DNA of 64,000 nucleotides from contig WQWY01000003.1 of assembly GCA_009785115.1 (NCBI GenBank), forward strand, positions 1 to 64,000, read 5' to 3'. The stretch comes from Micrococcales bacterium. GTDB taxonomy: Bacteria > Actinomycetota > Actinomycetes > Actinomycetales > Cellulomonadaceae. Below, in pieces: positions 8,309 to 16,479 of the stretch. Both the position numbers and the translations under genes were made by a program. Position 1 is the first letter of the stretch. The number at the start of each line of letters is the position of its first letter. A model generated the notes under the pieces. The model saw nothing but the letters and a program-made list of their open reading frames with translations. It made no database searches and was not told the DNA's origin.

Positions 8309-11113
8309 TCAGTCGCCTCTCTTGCCCCTCCAGTACGCGAGGGTTCGACGGGTCGCGGTGAGGTCGAGATGGTTCTTGGACAGGCAGCGCTCTTGATCGC
8401 GCAGAACTTCCTCTAGCCCCCGCACCGCGCTCTCCGGGTCACCAGCCTCACCACGCCAACGAGCCAGCTCGTAGCGAGTCCTCAAGATTTCTGGGTGTCC
8501 TTCTGCCAGCACTCTCTCCTGAGCGACGAGCACCTGATCCAGCTCCGCGACCGCTCGGACCGGGTCTCCCGCCTCACCTCGCCAACGAGCAAGATGATGT
8601 CGAGTTATTATAGTAGCCGGATTATCTTCACCTAGTTTTTCAGCCCTGGCAGCCAGCACACTTTCCAATTCTTCTACCGCACCCTTCGGATCACCAGCCT
8701 CACCGCGCCAAAAAGCCATCCAGAACCAAGTGATCAAAGTATCAGGGTGATCATTGCCGAGCGCACTCCTCCTCGAAGAAAGCACTTCCTCAAATTCGCT
8801 AACCGCAGCATCGACGTCACCGGACCGCCCCCGCCACAGGGCCAGATAGTGCCGACTCCTGAGGGTCTGAGGGTGTAGTTCGCCAAGTATTTTTCTGCGT
8901 AGTTCGAGTACCTGTTCCAGGTCGATCAACGCGGAACCGGGGTCGCCGGACCAGCCCCGCCAGAACCCGAGCACGCTCTGGGTAGTCAAAGTCTCGGGGT
9001 CACTGTCTCCGTATTGCTTTCGCTTTCCATCTAGCGCTTCTAGCAGCGTGACTACCGCACCATCGGCGTCACCCGACCGCCCTTGGTAGACGCCCAAGTT
9101 GTGTCGGATGCTAAGGGTTGTCGGACAATCTCTCCCCAGCATCTCTGATGCAACAGAAAGAGCGGCCTCCAGATCTCTAGCCGCACCCATAGGGTCGCCA
9201 GAATTGCCTCGATACCGACCCAGCTGGCCGCGTATCCTCAAGGTTAGAGCATCATTTTCACCAAGCGCTTTACGCGCGTCGCTGTACGCTTTTTCCAGAC
9301 TCTGCACCGCACCCGGAACGTCACCGAACTCCCCTTGGGCGTCGGCGAGGTCGCATCGGAGCGTCAGCGAATCGCGGTGATCGGAACCCAAGGCCCGACG
9401 CAGGTGCTGTAACAACCTTTCACGGAAGGCAATAGCCTCTGCCGTCAAGCCTCCGTTAGCGAGTGAAATTCCGGTACGCCGCAGGATGCCGTGAGCATCT
9501 TCTCCGACCAACGCCAACCTATCGGAAAGATATAGATGTTCAGCAACTGCTCGCAGCTGGGGCCCAACTGCGAAGTCGCGTTTTTTGTCCGGCCATACCT
9601 CCATAGCGGCATCAGCCAGCATCACGACGGCATCGGACCGGCCAGAGGCAAGGTCACCGATGGCGCGTTGGGCCAGTGCGTGCACCGCGATCGGGTCCCA
9701 TGGCTCAGGCCGGGTGCGGATGACAGCCACGTTCTCCAAGGCACGCAGAGCAGCTTTGGCGTCATCGACGGAGAGCAGATCGTCCGCTACCAAGACTCGG
9801 GGCTCGAGCGGTTCGGTTCTCGCGTCCGACGGCTGGCTGGAGACGAGATTCGCGTGCTGGGCGAGGTAGCGCCGAGCGGCCTCGGTCGTGAACAGACAAC
9901 GCGGAGTCGACCTGGGGTGAGCCACTGACACCAGAGTCGCCATCGCGGCAGCGTGGGGCGAGTGGGTTGCGACCCGCTCGAGGGCGATGGACCAGGTGGT
10001 GGCGACGGTGCGGCGGTCGTAGGCGATATCAGGCTGGGAGAACAGGTCAGACAGGGTGCGGGTGCAGTCATCGAAGCGGGCCAGGTAGGCCCCGGTGGTC
10101 AGCTTCTCGTCGATGATGACCGCAGCGGCCTGGTTCAGGGCGACCGGGTGGCAGCCGAGCGCCTCGACCAGCTCAGGAGCAGCGTCTAGGAAGCCGTCAG
10201 GCAGCTTGTCGGCGTGCGGGGTGAGCCGGTCGTCGACGTAGTTGAGGGCTTCGTCGGGGGTGTACACGTCGAGGTCTACGACGCCCTGGGGACGGAAGAA
10301 CGTCTCGTAGCCGACGTCCTCGCGACGAGTGGTGACCAACACCCGGCCGGGGCCTGAAGGGCACCACCGTCTCAGGTCCTCGGGGTCGACGTCGAGGTCG
10401 TCCAGCACCACCAGCCACGAGGTCCCGGTGCGCAGCCATCGATGGAACGCCTCGGCCAGGATGCTCTGGTTGGTCTCCGCGGAACCCACACCCAGCTCCG
10501 CGGCACGTGCGTCGTCACGGGCGATCATCGCCTGGGCGGCGCTGGCATACCCGGTGATGATGCCGTCGGTGTTGGACGCCTCGACCCATACCTGCACGAG
10601 AGCGTCTGACGACTCGTAGTACTCCCTGGCGAGCTGAGACTTGCCGACCCCGCCGTCACCGTGCACCACCGCAGACTGAGACTGAGTCAGCACCACCGTG
10701 CCCCTGTCGCCCCAAGCAGCGTCGATCTGGTCTCGATAGCGGGTGCGAGGCTGGAAGGCCGGCGGCCGGGGCGGCGGGTTGCCGACCATGACGGGAAGCG
10801 GGAGAGGCAGGGCCGGCTCAGGCGGCGCGACCTGCTCGACCTGGACCTTGATCGGCTCCATCTGCACCTTGACCGGTTCGGCCGCCACAGGCCGATCTGA
10901 CTTCCTCCGGCCGACCAACGGCACCGCCGCGAGCAGCACCCCGACCACAGCCAGCGGCACCGAGGTCCACAGCGCCACAGCGGCCTTCGCCGACTCCGAG
11001 GCCCACACCCAGGCCAGCACGGCACCGGCCAGCAACAGCCCCCATCCACCCCACAGCCACCACCAGCGCCGATGCAGCCTCTGCCCTACCTCACCAGCGC
11101 CGGTACCGGTCAT
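8309..11113 (-). CDS. Membrane-anchored STAND/NB-ARC NTPase with TPR-type repeats
   Basis: A 934-residue protein. Two N-terminal transmembrane helices (about 20-38 and 45-67) precede a Pro-rich linker. The NTPase follows: Walker A GDGGVGKS at 152-159, Walker B TSWLVVLDDLDVD near 230-243, and the GRVLVTTRRED sensor-like stretch typical of NB-ARC domains, then a GCHPVALNQAAA motif. The last 340 residues are eight consecutive 42-residue units starting with GD and carrying HPxTLxTRxxLAxWRGxxG, a TPR variant, plus one degenerate unit ahead. Such architecture fits signal-sensing STAND proteins, some of which act in antiphage defence (Avs-like) and some in regulation. There is no attached effector domain; the two membrane helices could be the effector. 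ATG 11113 lies 6 nt after a TAGGGT box, so the mRNA is probably leaderless. Confidence 0.8.
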   Translation of the reverse strand: MTGTGAGEVGQRLHRRWWWLWGGWGLLLAGAVLAWVWASESAKAAVALWTSVPLAVVGVLLAAVPLVGRRKSDRPVAAEPVKVQMEPIKVQVEQVAPPEPALPLPLPVMVGNPPPRPPAFQPRTRYRDQIDAAWGDRGTVVLTQSQSAVVHGDGGVGKSQLAREYYESSDALVQVWVEASNTDGIITGYASAAQAMIARDDARAAELGVGSAETNQSILAEAFHRWLRTGTSWLVVLDDLDVDPEDLRRWCPSGPGRVLVTTRREDVGYETFFRPQGVVDLDVYTPDEALNYVDDRLTPHADKLPDGFLDAAPELVEALGCHPVALNQAAAVIIDEKLTTGAYLARFDDCTRTLSDLFSQPDIAYDRRTVATTWSIALERVATHSPHAAAMATLVSVAHPRSTPRCLFTTEAARRYLAQHANLVSSQPSDARTEPLEPRVLVADDLLSVDDAKAALRALENVAVIRTRPEPWDPIAVHALAQRAIGDLASGRSDAVVMLADAAMEVWPDKKRDFAVGPQLRAVAEHLYLSDRLALVGEDAHGILRRTGISLANGGLTAEAIAFRERLLQHLRRALGSDHRDSLTLRCDLADAQGEFGDVPGAVQSLEKAYSDARKALGENDALTLRIRGQLGRYRGNSGDPMGAARDLEAALSVASEMLGRDCPTTLSIRHNLGVYQGRSGDADGAVVTLLEALDGKRKQYGDSDPETLTTQSVLGFWRGWSGDPGSALIDLEQVLELRRKILGELHPQTLRSRHYLALWRGRSGDVDAAVSEFEEVLSSRRSALGNDHPDTLITWFWMAFWRGEAGDPKGAVEELESVLAARAEKLGEDNPATIITRHHLARWRGEAGDPVRAVAELDQVLVAQERVLAEGHPEILRTRYELARWRGEAGDPESAVRGLEEVLRDQERCLSKNHLDLTATRRTLAYWRGKRGD
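8318..9325 (-). repeat. Eight tandem 126-bp coding repeats (42-residue TPR units)
   Basis: The 3' third of the STAND gene consists of eight in-register units of 126 bp ending exactly before the final Gly-Asp-stop. Identity is highest among the last four units. G+C is visibly lower here than in the NTPase part (for example the AT-rich stretch around 8600-8640), suggesting separate origin or rapid repeat turnover. Confidence 0.8.
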
Positions 11114-11119
11114 GCGATC

Positions 11120-11125
11120 ACCCTA
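11120..11125 (-). promoter_or_regulatory. Leaderless -10 box of the STAND gene
   Basis: TAGGGT on the minus strand, 6 nt before the ATG at 11113. Transcription from it would begin at or next to the start codon. Confidence 0.55.
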
Positions 11126-11331
11126 CTGAGTGTCGCCAGCCGGCTCCAGGGTGATAGTCGCGGCGATCCGGAGCCCGGTGGCGACGCACCTGCCTCGCCA
11201 CCGCAGCCCAGCGAGACGGTTCCTCTGGGGCACGCGGGGTAGACGGGACTAGGTGCTCATATGGGCGATCAGGCACACGGCACTGAGTCGGAACCGTGGA
11301 GAGGCAGCGGGAGCGCGCTCGAGCTTGCGAG

Positions 11332-11410
11332 ACTCCCTGTGAGTTTCGCAAGCTGGAGCGCGAAACTCCCAGGGAGTTTTGCTACTCTCGTCGCGAGAGT
11401 CCCTGGGAGT
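11332..11410. repeat. Three palindromes at exact 33-bp intervals
   Basis: Cores ACTCCCTGTGAGT (11332-11344), ACTCCCAGGGAGT (11365-11377) and AGTCCCTGGGAGT (11398-11410) are spaced 33 bp apart, about three helical turns, so they face the same side of the DNA. The middle one extends to a 17-bp palindrome, AAACTCCCAGGGAGTTT. Flanking arms also pair: GCTTGCGA (11323-11330) with TCGCAAGC (11346-11353), and ACTCTCG (11384-11390) with CGAGAGT (11394-11400). The array ends 39 bp before the ATPase gene at 11450 and lies between it and the divergent STAND gene, the position of an operator cluster. Confidence 0.8.
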
Positions 11411-11449
11411 CCTCGGGGCACCCTGAGGTGACGCAAGGAGGGGTGGCTG

Positions 11450-12778
11450 GTGGAACGTACAGTCATGAGTGCGCTCGTCGCGTGGAAGGGCGCTCCTCGG
11501 CGCAAGCCGCTGGTCATGTTCGGGGCGCGGCAGGTCGGCAAGACGTGGCTGCTGCGCGAGCTGGGGCGACACCACTACGACCGTACGGTCTACGTCAGCC
11601 TCGACCAGTCGGCGACTGCTCGAGGCGTCTTCGACGCTGACCTGGACATCGGTCGCATCGTCGCCGACCTGGCTGTCGTCGTCGGCGGTGGGCCCATCGA
11701 CCCGTCCAGCACGCTCATCGTGCTGGACGAGGTCCAGGAGGCGCCACGGGCGTTGACGGCGCTGAAGTACTTCGCGGAGACCGCGCCGCAGTATCACGTG
11801 GCGTGTGCCGGGTCGTTGCTGGGTGTGGCCGCGCACCCCGGCACGTCGTTCCCGGTCGGCAAGGTCGACATGGTCGACGTGCGTCCCATGACGTTCGACG
11901 AGTTCTTGCGCGCCCTCGGTGAGACTGCCTTGGCCGACCTGATCGGCGCGGACGAGCCCGACCGCCTCGGTACGTTTCACGAGAAGCTGGTGTCGTTGCT
12001 GCGCTGGTACCTGTACGTCGGGGGGATGCCTGAGGCTGTCGCTCAGTTCGTGCCAGACCGCGTCCCTGACGGCGCCCGACAGGTGCAGCTGGAGATCCTC
12101 ACCGCCTACGACCGCGACTTCTCCAAGCACGCCCCGCTGAACGAGGTGCCACGGCTACGGGCCTTGTTCGCCTCTGTCCCTGCTCAGCTGGCCCGGGAGA
12201 ACCGTCGTTTCGTCTACGGCCACGCCCGGCCAGGAGCGCGCGCCAAGACCATGGAGCTGGCGCTGCAATGGTTGGTCGACGCTGGGCTGGTGCACCGGGT
12301 GCCGCGAGTCAGCGCGGCCCGTCTGCCGCTGGCCGCCTATGCCGACGACAAAGCCTTCAAGCTGTACCTCATGGACACCGGGCTGGTCGGGGCCATGGCC
12401 GGGCTGGACGCCCGCACCCTCGTGACCGGTCATGCGCTGTTCACCGAGCTCAAGGGTTCGATCACCGAGCAGTACGCCTTGCAGGAGATCATCGCCGCCG
12501 GTCTCGCACCGTCGTACTGGGTCAGCCGCACCGGTGGGGCCGAGGTCGACCTCGTGGTGCAGCACGCCGGGACGGTCGTGCCGGTCGAGGTGAAAGCCGA
12601 GGTGAGCTTGCAGGCCAAGAGTCTGCGGGTGTTCCGCGACACCTACACCCCCGAGGTGTCGGTACGGACCTCTCTGCGACCGTGGCGTGACGAGGGCTGG
12701 CTCGTCAACCTTCCGCTGTACGCCCTGTCCGTGCTGCCCCGGCTCATCGCTGAGCGCGATGCGTCGTCGACCGCCTGA
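11450..12778 (+). CDS. AAA_14/DUF4143 family ATP-binding protein
   Basis: A 442-residue protein with the AAA_14 plus DUF4143 layout. Walker A is GARQVGKT at residues 25-32 and Walker B is STLIVLDEVQEAP near 84-96. The C-terminal part has RTGGAEVDLVVQHAGTVVPVEVKA, the EVD...VEVK pattern of a PD-(D/E)XK-like fold. GTG 11450 has AAGGAGG at 11435-11441; ATG 11465 is an in-frame alternative. These proteins are frequent in islands and often linked to toxin or DNA-related loci, but no function is established. The palindrome array immediately upstream suggests tight control. Confidence 0.82.
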   Translation: MERTVMSALVAWKGAPRRKPLVMFGARQVGKTWLLRELGRHHYDRTVYVSLDQSATARGVFDADLDIGRIVADLAVVVGGGPIDPSSTLIVLDEVQEAPRALTALKYFAETAPQYHVACAGSLLGVAAHPGTSFPVGKVDMVDVRPMTFDEFLRALGETALADLIGADEPDRLGTFHEKLVSLLRWYLYVGGMPEAVAQFVPDRVPDGARQVQLEILTAYDRDFSKHAPLNEVPRLRALFASVPAQLARENRRFVYGHARPGARAKTMELALQWLVDAGLVHRVPRVSAARLPLAAYADDKAFKLYLMDTGLVGAMAGLDARTLVTGHALFTELKGSITEQYALQEIIAAGLAPSYWVSRTGGAEVDLVVQHAGTVVPVEVKAEVSLQAKSLRVFRDTYTPEVSVRTSLRPWRDEGWLVNLPLYALSVLPRLIAERDASSTA

Positions 12779-12951
12779 TCTGCTCACCGGGTGATACGAC
12801 GAAGACCAGGGCAGACGCCGAGAAGCACCCCCGCAGGACGTCGACCGCGACACCGCTGCCGGCCGTCCTCCCCAGGCGCAGGGCACCTGCTCGGCAAAAG
12901 CACCCGGACGACAGCGCAGCGGGGTGGCAGACGGGGGTCTCGGGGTGCGCC

Positions 12952-14391
12952 ATGATGGGGGTCATGCCGCGTGTGAGCCTCGCTGATGTCGCCCCGTCCA
13001 TCCCGCTCGGGCCGCTCGACGGGCGGTACCGCCCGGTGGTCGCCTCGCTGGTGGACCACCTCAGCGAGGCCGCGCTCAACCGGGAGCGGCTGCACGTGGA
13101 GGTGGAGTGGCTGATCCACCTCACCACCACCGGGGCGGTGCCGGGTGCGCGCCCGCTCAGCGAGGCCGAGCAGGCGTACCTGCGCGAGGTGGTGGCGACC
13201 TTCGGCGCCGACGAGATCGCTGAGCTGGCGGAGATCGAGAAGGTCACCGTCCACGACGTCAAGGCGGTCGAGTACTTCCTGAAGCGGCGCCTCGCCACCG
13301 CACGGGAGCACCTCGGGGACGGCACCGCGCTGCCGGAGGTCTCCGAGCTGGTGCACTTCGCCCTGACCAGCGAGGACGTGAACAACCTCAGCTATGCGCT
13401 GATGGTGCGCGACGCGGTGAGCGAGGTCTGGGCACCGGCGGCGCAGGCCCTGGTGGCCGACATCGCCGCGATGGCCGACGAGCACCGTGACGTGGCGATG
13501 CTGGCGCTCACCCACGGCCAGCCGGCCACCCCGACCACCCTGGGCAAGGAGCTCGCGGTGCTCGCCTACCGGCTGCGTCGACAGCTGGGACGCATCAGCC
13601 GTGACGAGTACCTGGGCAAGCTCAACGGCGCCACCGGCACCTACGGCGCGATGCTCGCCGCCGCACCGGGCACCGACTGGCAGGCGGTGTCGAAGAGCTT
13701 CGTGGAGCACCTGGGCCTGGTCTGGAACCCGCTGACCACCCAGATCGAGTCTCACGACTGGCAGGCCGAGCTCTACGCCGACATGGCCCGGTTCAACCGG
13801 GTGCTGCACAACCTGGCCACCGACGTGTGGACCTACATCTCCCGTGGGGTGTTCATCCAGATCCCGGTGCCCGGGGCGACCGGCAGCTCGACCATGCCGC
13901 ACAAGGTGAACCCGATCCGCTTCGAGAACGCCGAGGCGAACCTCGAGATCTCCTGCGCGCTGCTGGACACCCTGGGGGCCACCCTGGTCACCTCACGGTT
14001 GCAGCGCGACCTCACCGACTCGACCACCCAGCGCAACATCGGCCCGGCGTTCGGGCACTCGCTGCTGGCGATCGACAACGTGCGGCGCGGCCTGGCACGG
14101 CTGTCCGTGGACACCGACATGCTCGCCACCGAGCTCGAGGCGAGCTGGGAGGTGCTGGCCGAGCCGATCCAGTCGGCCATGCGTGCCGCCGCCGTCGCCG
14201 GGGTGCCGGGGATGGAGAACCCCTACGAACGGCTCAAGGACATGACCCGGGGGCAGCGGATCACCCCCGACCGGCTGCGTGCGTTCGTCGAGACCCTGGG
14301 GCTGCCCGCCGACGTCGCGCGGCGTCTGGCGGCGCTGACCCCGGCCACCTACACGGGGCTGGCGGCCACCCTGGTGGACCACCTCGAGTGA
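12952..14391 (+). CDS. purB: Adenylosuccinate lyase
   Basis: PurB of the long E. coli-like class (up to 479 residues). It cleaves SAICAR to AICAR and adenylosuccinate to AMP in purine synthesis, in the cytosol. The superfamily signature is GSSTMPHKVNPIRFENAEA in the second half; the catalytic His-containing segments ALTHGQPATPTTLGKE and TSEDVNNL are present. ATGs at 12952, 12955 and 12964 are all possible starts; homologues usually begin only a short way before the SPxDGRY-like segment, here IPLGPLDGRY, so 12964 is quite possible. A hairpin follows the stop. Confidence 0.95.
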   Translation: MMGVMPRVSLADVAPSIPLGPLDGRYRPVVASLVDHLSEAALNRERLHVEVEWLIHLTTTGAVPGARPLSEAEQAYLREVVATFGADEIAELAEIEKVTVHDVKAVEYFLKRRLATAREHLGDGTALPEVSELVHFALTSEDVNNLSYALMVRDAVSEVWAPAAQALVADIAAMADEHRDVAMLALTHGQPATPTTLGKELAVLAYRLRRQLGRISRDEYLGKLNGATGTYGAMLAAAPGTDWQAVSKSFVEHLGLVWNPLTTQIESHDWQAELYADMARFNRVLHNLATDVWTYISRGVFIQIPVPGATGSSTMPHKVNPIRFENAEANLEISCALLDTLGATLVTSRLQRDLTDSTTQRNIGPAFGHSLLAIDNVRRGLARLSVDTDMLATELEASWEVLAEPIQSAMRAAAVAGVPGMENPYERLKDMTRGQRITPDRLRAFVETLGLPADVARRLAALTPATYTGLAATLVDHLE

Positions 14392-14402
14392 GACGCGTCA
14401 CA

Positions 14403-14427
14403 CTCTCGTCCACGTAGGCGACGAGAG
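14403..14427 (+). terminator. Hairpin after purB
   Basis: CTCTCGTC (14403-14410) and GACGAGAG (14420-14427) form an 8-bp stem with a 9-nt loop, 12 bp after the purB stop. No T-run follows, which is common for actinomycete terminators. Confidence 0.45.
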
Positions 14428-14520
14428 CGCACGGCCAACCGGGTGAGACCCCTGGACCTTGAAGCCGCGGACGACCAGAGTCAGAGCCGACCGAATCGTC
14501 CCAAATCGGGTGAGAAGGAC

Positions 14521-15450
14521 ATGACCCTCCTGCAGAAGACCGTCTCGCCGAGACTGTCGCGCGCCTACCTGAAGGAAGGCTACGACCGCGTCGGCGGCTT
14601 CGTGGTGCGTGTCTCCGACGTGCGGTTCGCGACGTCCACCGACGACCTCGCCGCGGTGCACGGTCTTCGCGCCCCTGGGTCCGGCTGGACGCCGAGGTCA
14701 CCGTGGATCGACCTGCTGCGCTTCGAGGCCGACTGGTACCTGCGCTACCTCGGGCAACCGGGGTTCGCCGTGCCGCTGTGGTGGCTGATGCACACCCGCG
14801 TGCCCCCCGGCGCCCAGCTGATCCGCCGCTACGCCGAGGGCGGCACCGAGCTGCTGGCCCGCTACGGGCACCTGGGCGCGGGGTGGCGGCCCGCCGACCC
14901 GCACCTGACGGTCCCGACCATGGCGCGGCTGTCTCAGTGCGTCGGGCCTGTCGCGGCGTGGAACGGCACGCACTACGACGCCGACGTGGTCGACGGGCGG
15001 GTGGTCGTCGCGACGTCGACCCCGCAGCCGCAGGAGTCGGGCTTCTGGCCTGGCGGGCAGGGCCGCTGGTACCAGCAGCTGCACCCGGCCGAGCTCACCG
15101 ACGTGTTCGGCCTCGAGGTCGCGGCCACCTGGCGGGGCATGCCGGTGCACGTCGTGGACCAGGTGCTCGCCGGAGACCGCCAGGTCGCCAGGATCGTCCC
15201 GGCCGGCGACAACGTCGAAGAGGCACGTCAGCACGGCATGACCATGCTCGACGTCGACGTGCTGGAGGCGTGGGTGCTGCTGGAAGAGCTCGACGACCTG
15301 CGCTCCCAGCGGCTCGACTCCGCCCTGCCAGACGCCCTGCGACCCCCTCCGACCGAGGGAGCCCTGCCCGTGCCCGAGCTGAGCGGGTCGCTCGACGAGC
15401 CCGCGAGCACCGCCGAGCCGGAAGCCTCCGGAGAGGCCGCCGGCGCCTAG
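14521..15450 (+). CDS. Hypothetical protein
   Basis: A 309-residue protein I do not recognise. It lacks a signal peptide and membrane segments. The first 230 residues look globular, with Trp/Tyr-rich stretches such as IDLLRFEADWYLRYLGQPGF and QGRWYQQLHPAELTDVF. The last 45 residues are an acidic Pro/Glu/Ala-rich tail (PPTEGALPVPELSGSL onward). ATG 14521 is selected because GAGAAGG lies at 14511-14517; a longer frame from 14443 has no such site. Its G+C and codon use match the housekeeping neighbours. Confidence 0.6.
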   Translation: MTLLQKTVSPRLSRAYLKEGYDRVGGFVVRVSDVRFATSTDDLAAVHGLRAPGSGWTPRSPWIDLLRFEADWYLRYLGQPGFAVPLWWLMHTRVPPGAQLIRRYAEGGTELLARYGHLGAGWRPADPHLTVPTMARLSQCVGPVAAWNGTHYDADVVDGRVVVATSTPQPQESGFWPGGQGRWYQQLHPAELTDVFGLEVAATWRGMPVHVVDQVLAGDRQVARIVPAGDNVEEARQHGMTMLDVDVLEAWVLLEELDDLRSQRLDSALPDALRPPPTEGALPVPELSGSLDEPASTAEPEASGEAAGA

Positions 15451-15586
15451 CCGTCGCCTGTCGTCACCAGAGCGCCCTAGATCGCCCCGTGAATCGCCCC
15501 CACCAGCCCCGGGAGAGGGGCAGACTTGGGCGGACGCTCCGCGGGCGCACGCCCCTAGGCGAGCGCCAGCCTCATGAGGTGGTGAC

Positions 15587-16387
15587 ATGACGACGACCCT
15601 GACCGGGCGGACCGTCCTCGTCCCCGACTCCGCGTCGGTCACCGGCGGCGCCCTGGCGGCGCTCGTGGAGGCCGGGGCTAGGCCCCTGGTGGTGCCGCTG
15701 ATCGAGGCGCGGCCCGTGCCGGACCGCAGTCGGCTCGACGCGGCGCTGCGTGCGATCCGCGACGGGCAGTACGGCTGGCTCGCGGTGACCAGCGCCGCCT
15801 CGGTCCGGATGCTCTCCGCACGGGCCCCGATCGTGTTCGCCGACGAGCCCGATCTCGTCGGGCTCCGAGGGCCGATCAGGGCCAGCCGCACGCGGGTGGC
15901 CGCTGTCGGTGACGCGACAGGCAGGGTGCTGGCGGCGCTGGGCATCAGGTGCGTGCTGCCCGAGCGAGGCTCGGGGCCCGTCGCGCTGATCGGCCCGATG
16001 CTGTGCTCGGCGGACGGCTCCGCGGTGCTCGTGGCCCGAGGCAACCTGGTCGGCCCGTCGCTGCCGGACGCCCTGCGCGGCAACGGCGTCACCGTCGACG
16101 AGGTGGTCACCCACATCACCGTCCGCGGGGAAGACCCTCCCGCACGAGCCAGGGCATCCTGGGTCGCCGGCCTGGTGGACGCTGTGCTCCTCACCTCGCC
16201 ACGGGCTGTGCGGGGCATGGTCGACCGGCTCGGCCCGCCGCTGGACGGGATGGTCGTGGGCTGCATCGACCAGGCCACGGCCGACGTCGCCACGGCCAGC
16301 GGGGTGCACGTCGACACCATCAGCACCGAACCGACCGCCCCGGGGCTGGTCGAGGCCCTGCGGGTCACCTTCGAGGAGCTGGGCTGA
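15587..16387 (+). CDS. hemD: Uroporphyrinogen-III synthase (HemD-like)
   Basis: A 266-residue protein with the two-lobed HemD pattern: TGRTVLVPDSASVTGGALAALVEAGARPLVVPLIEA at the N-terminus, YGWLAVTSAASVRML in lobe one, VAAVGDATGRVL in the hinge region and VDAVLLTSPRAVRGMVD in lobe two. The family cyclises hydroxymethylbilane with inversion of ring D to give uroporphyrinogen III, precursor of heme, siroheme and cobalamin. No other heme gene is nearby, so this may be an extra or stand-alone copy. ATG 15587 has GAGGTGG about 5 nt upstream. The family is poorly conserved, so activity is likely rather than sure. Confidence 0.7.
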   Translation: MTTTLTGRTVLVPDSASVTGGALAALVEAGARPLVVPLIEARPVPDRSRLDAALRAIRDGQYGWLAVTSAASVRMLSARAPIVFADEPDLVGLRGPIRASRTRVAAVGDATGRVLAALGIRCVLPERGSGPVALIGPMLCSADGSAVLVARGNLVGPSLPDALRGNGVTVDEVVTHITVRGEDPPARARASWVAGLVDAVLLTSPRAVRGMVDRLGPPLDGMVVGCIDQATADVATASGVHVDTISTEPTAPGLVEALRVTFEELG

Positions 16388-16479
16388 ACCGAGCAGGTTC
16401 AGACCGGGCGCTCAGGTGCGAGCGGGGCCAGGCAGGACGGCGCCGGACAAGGCAGCCCGGACAAGACAACACAGGGCGC

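Noticed and set aside
8235..8361. A 41-codon frame behind a good GAGGAGG site
   Set aside because: The product is Pro/His/Arg-rich with no similarity I can name, and its end runs into the STAND gene on the other strand.
11332..11410. CRISPR-like array
   Set aside because: The units are palindromic operators with only three copies, and the 20-bp intervals between cores are partly conserved rather than unique spacers; no cas genes are present.
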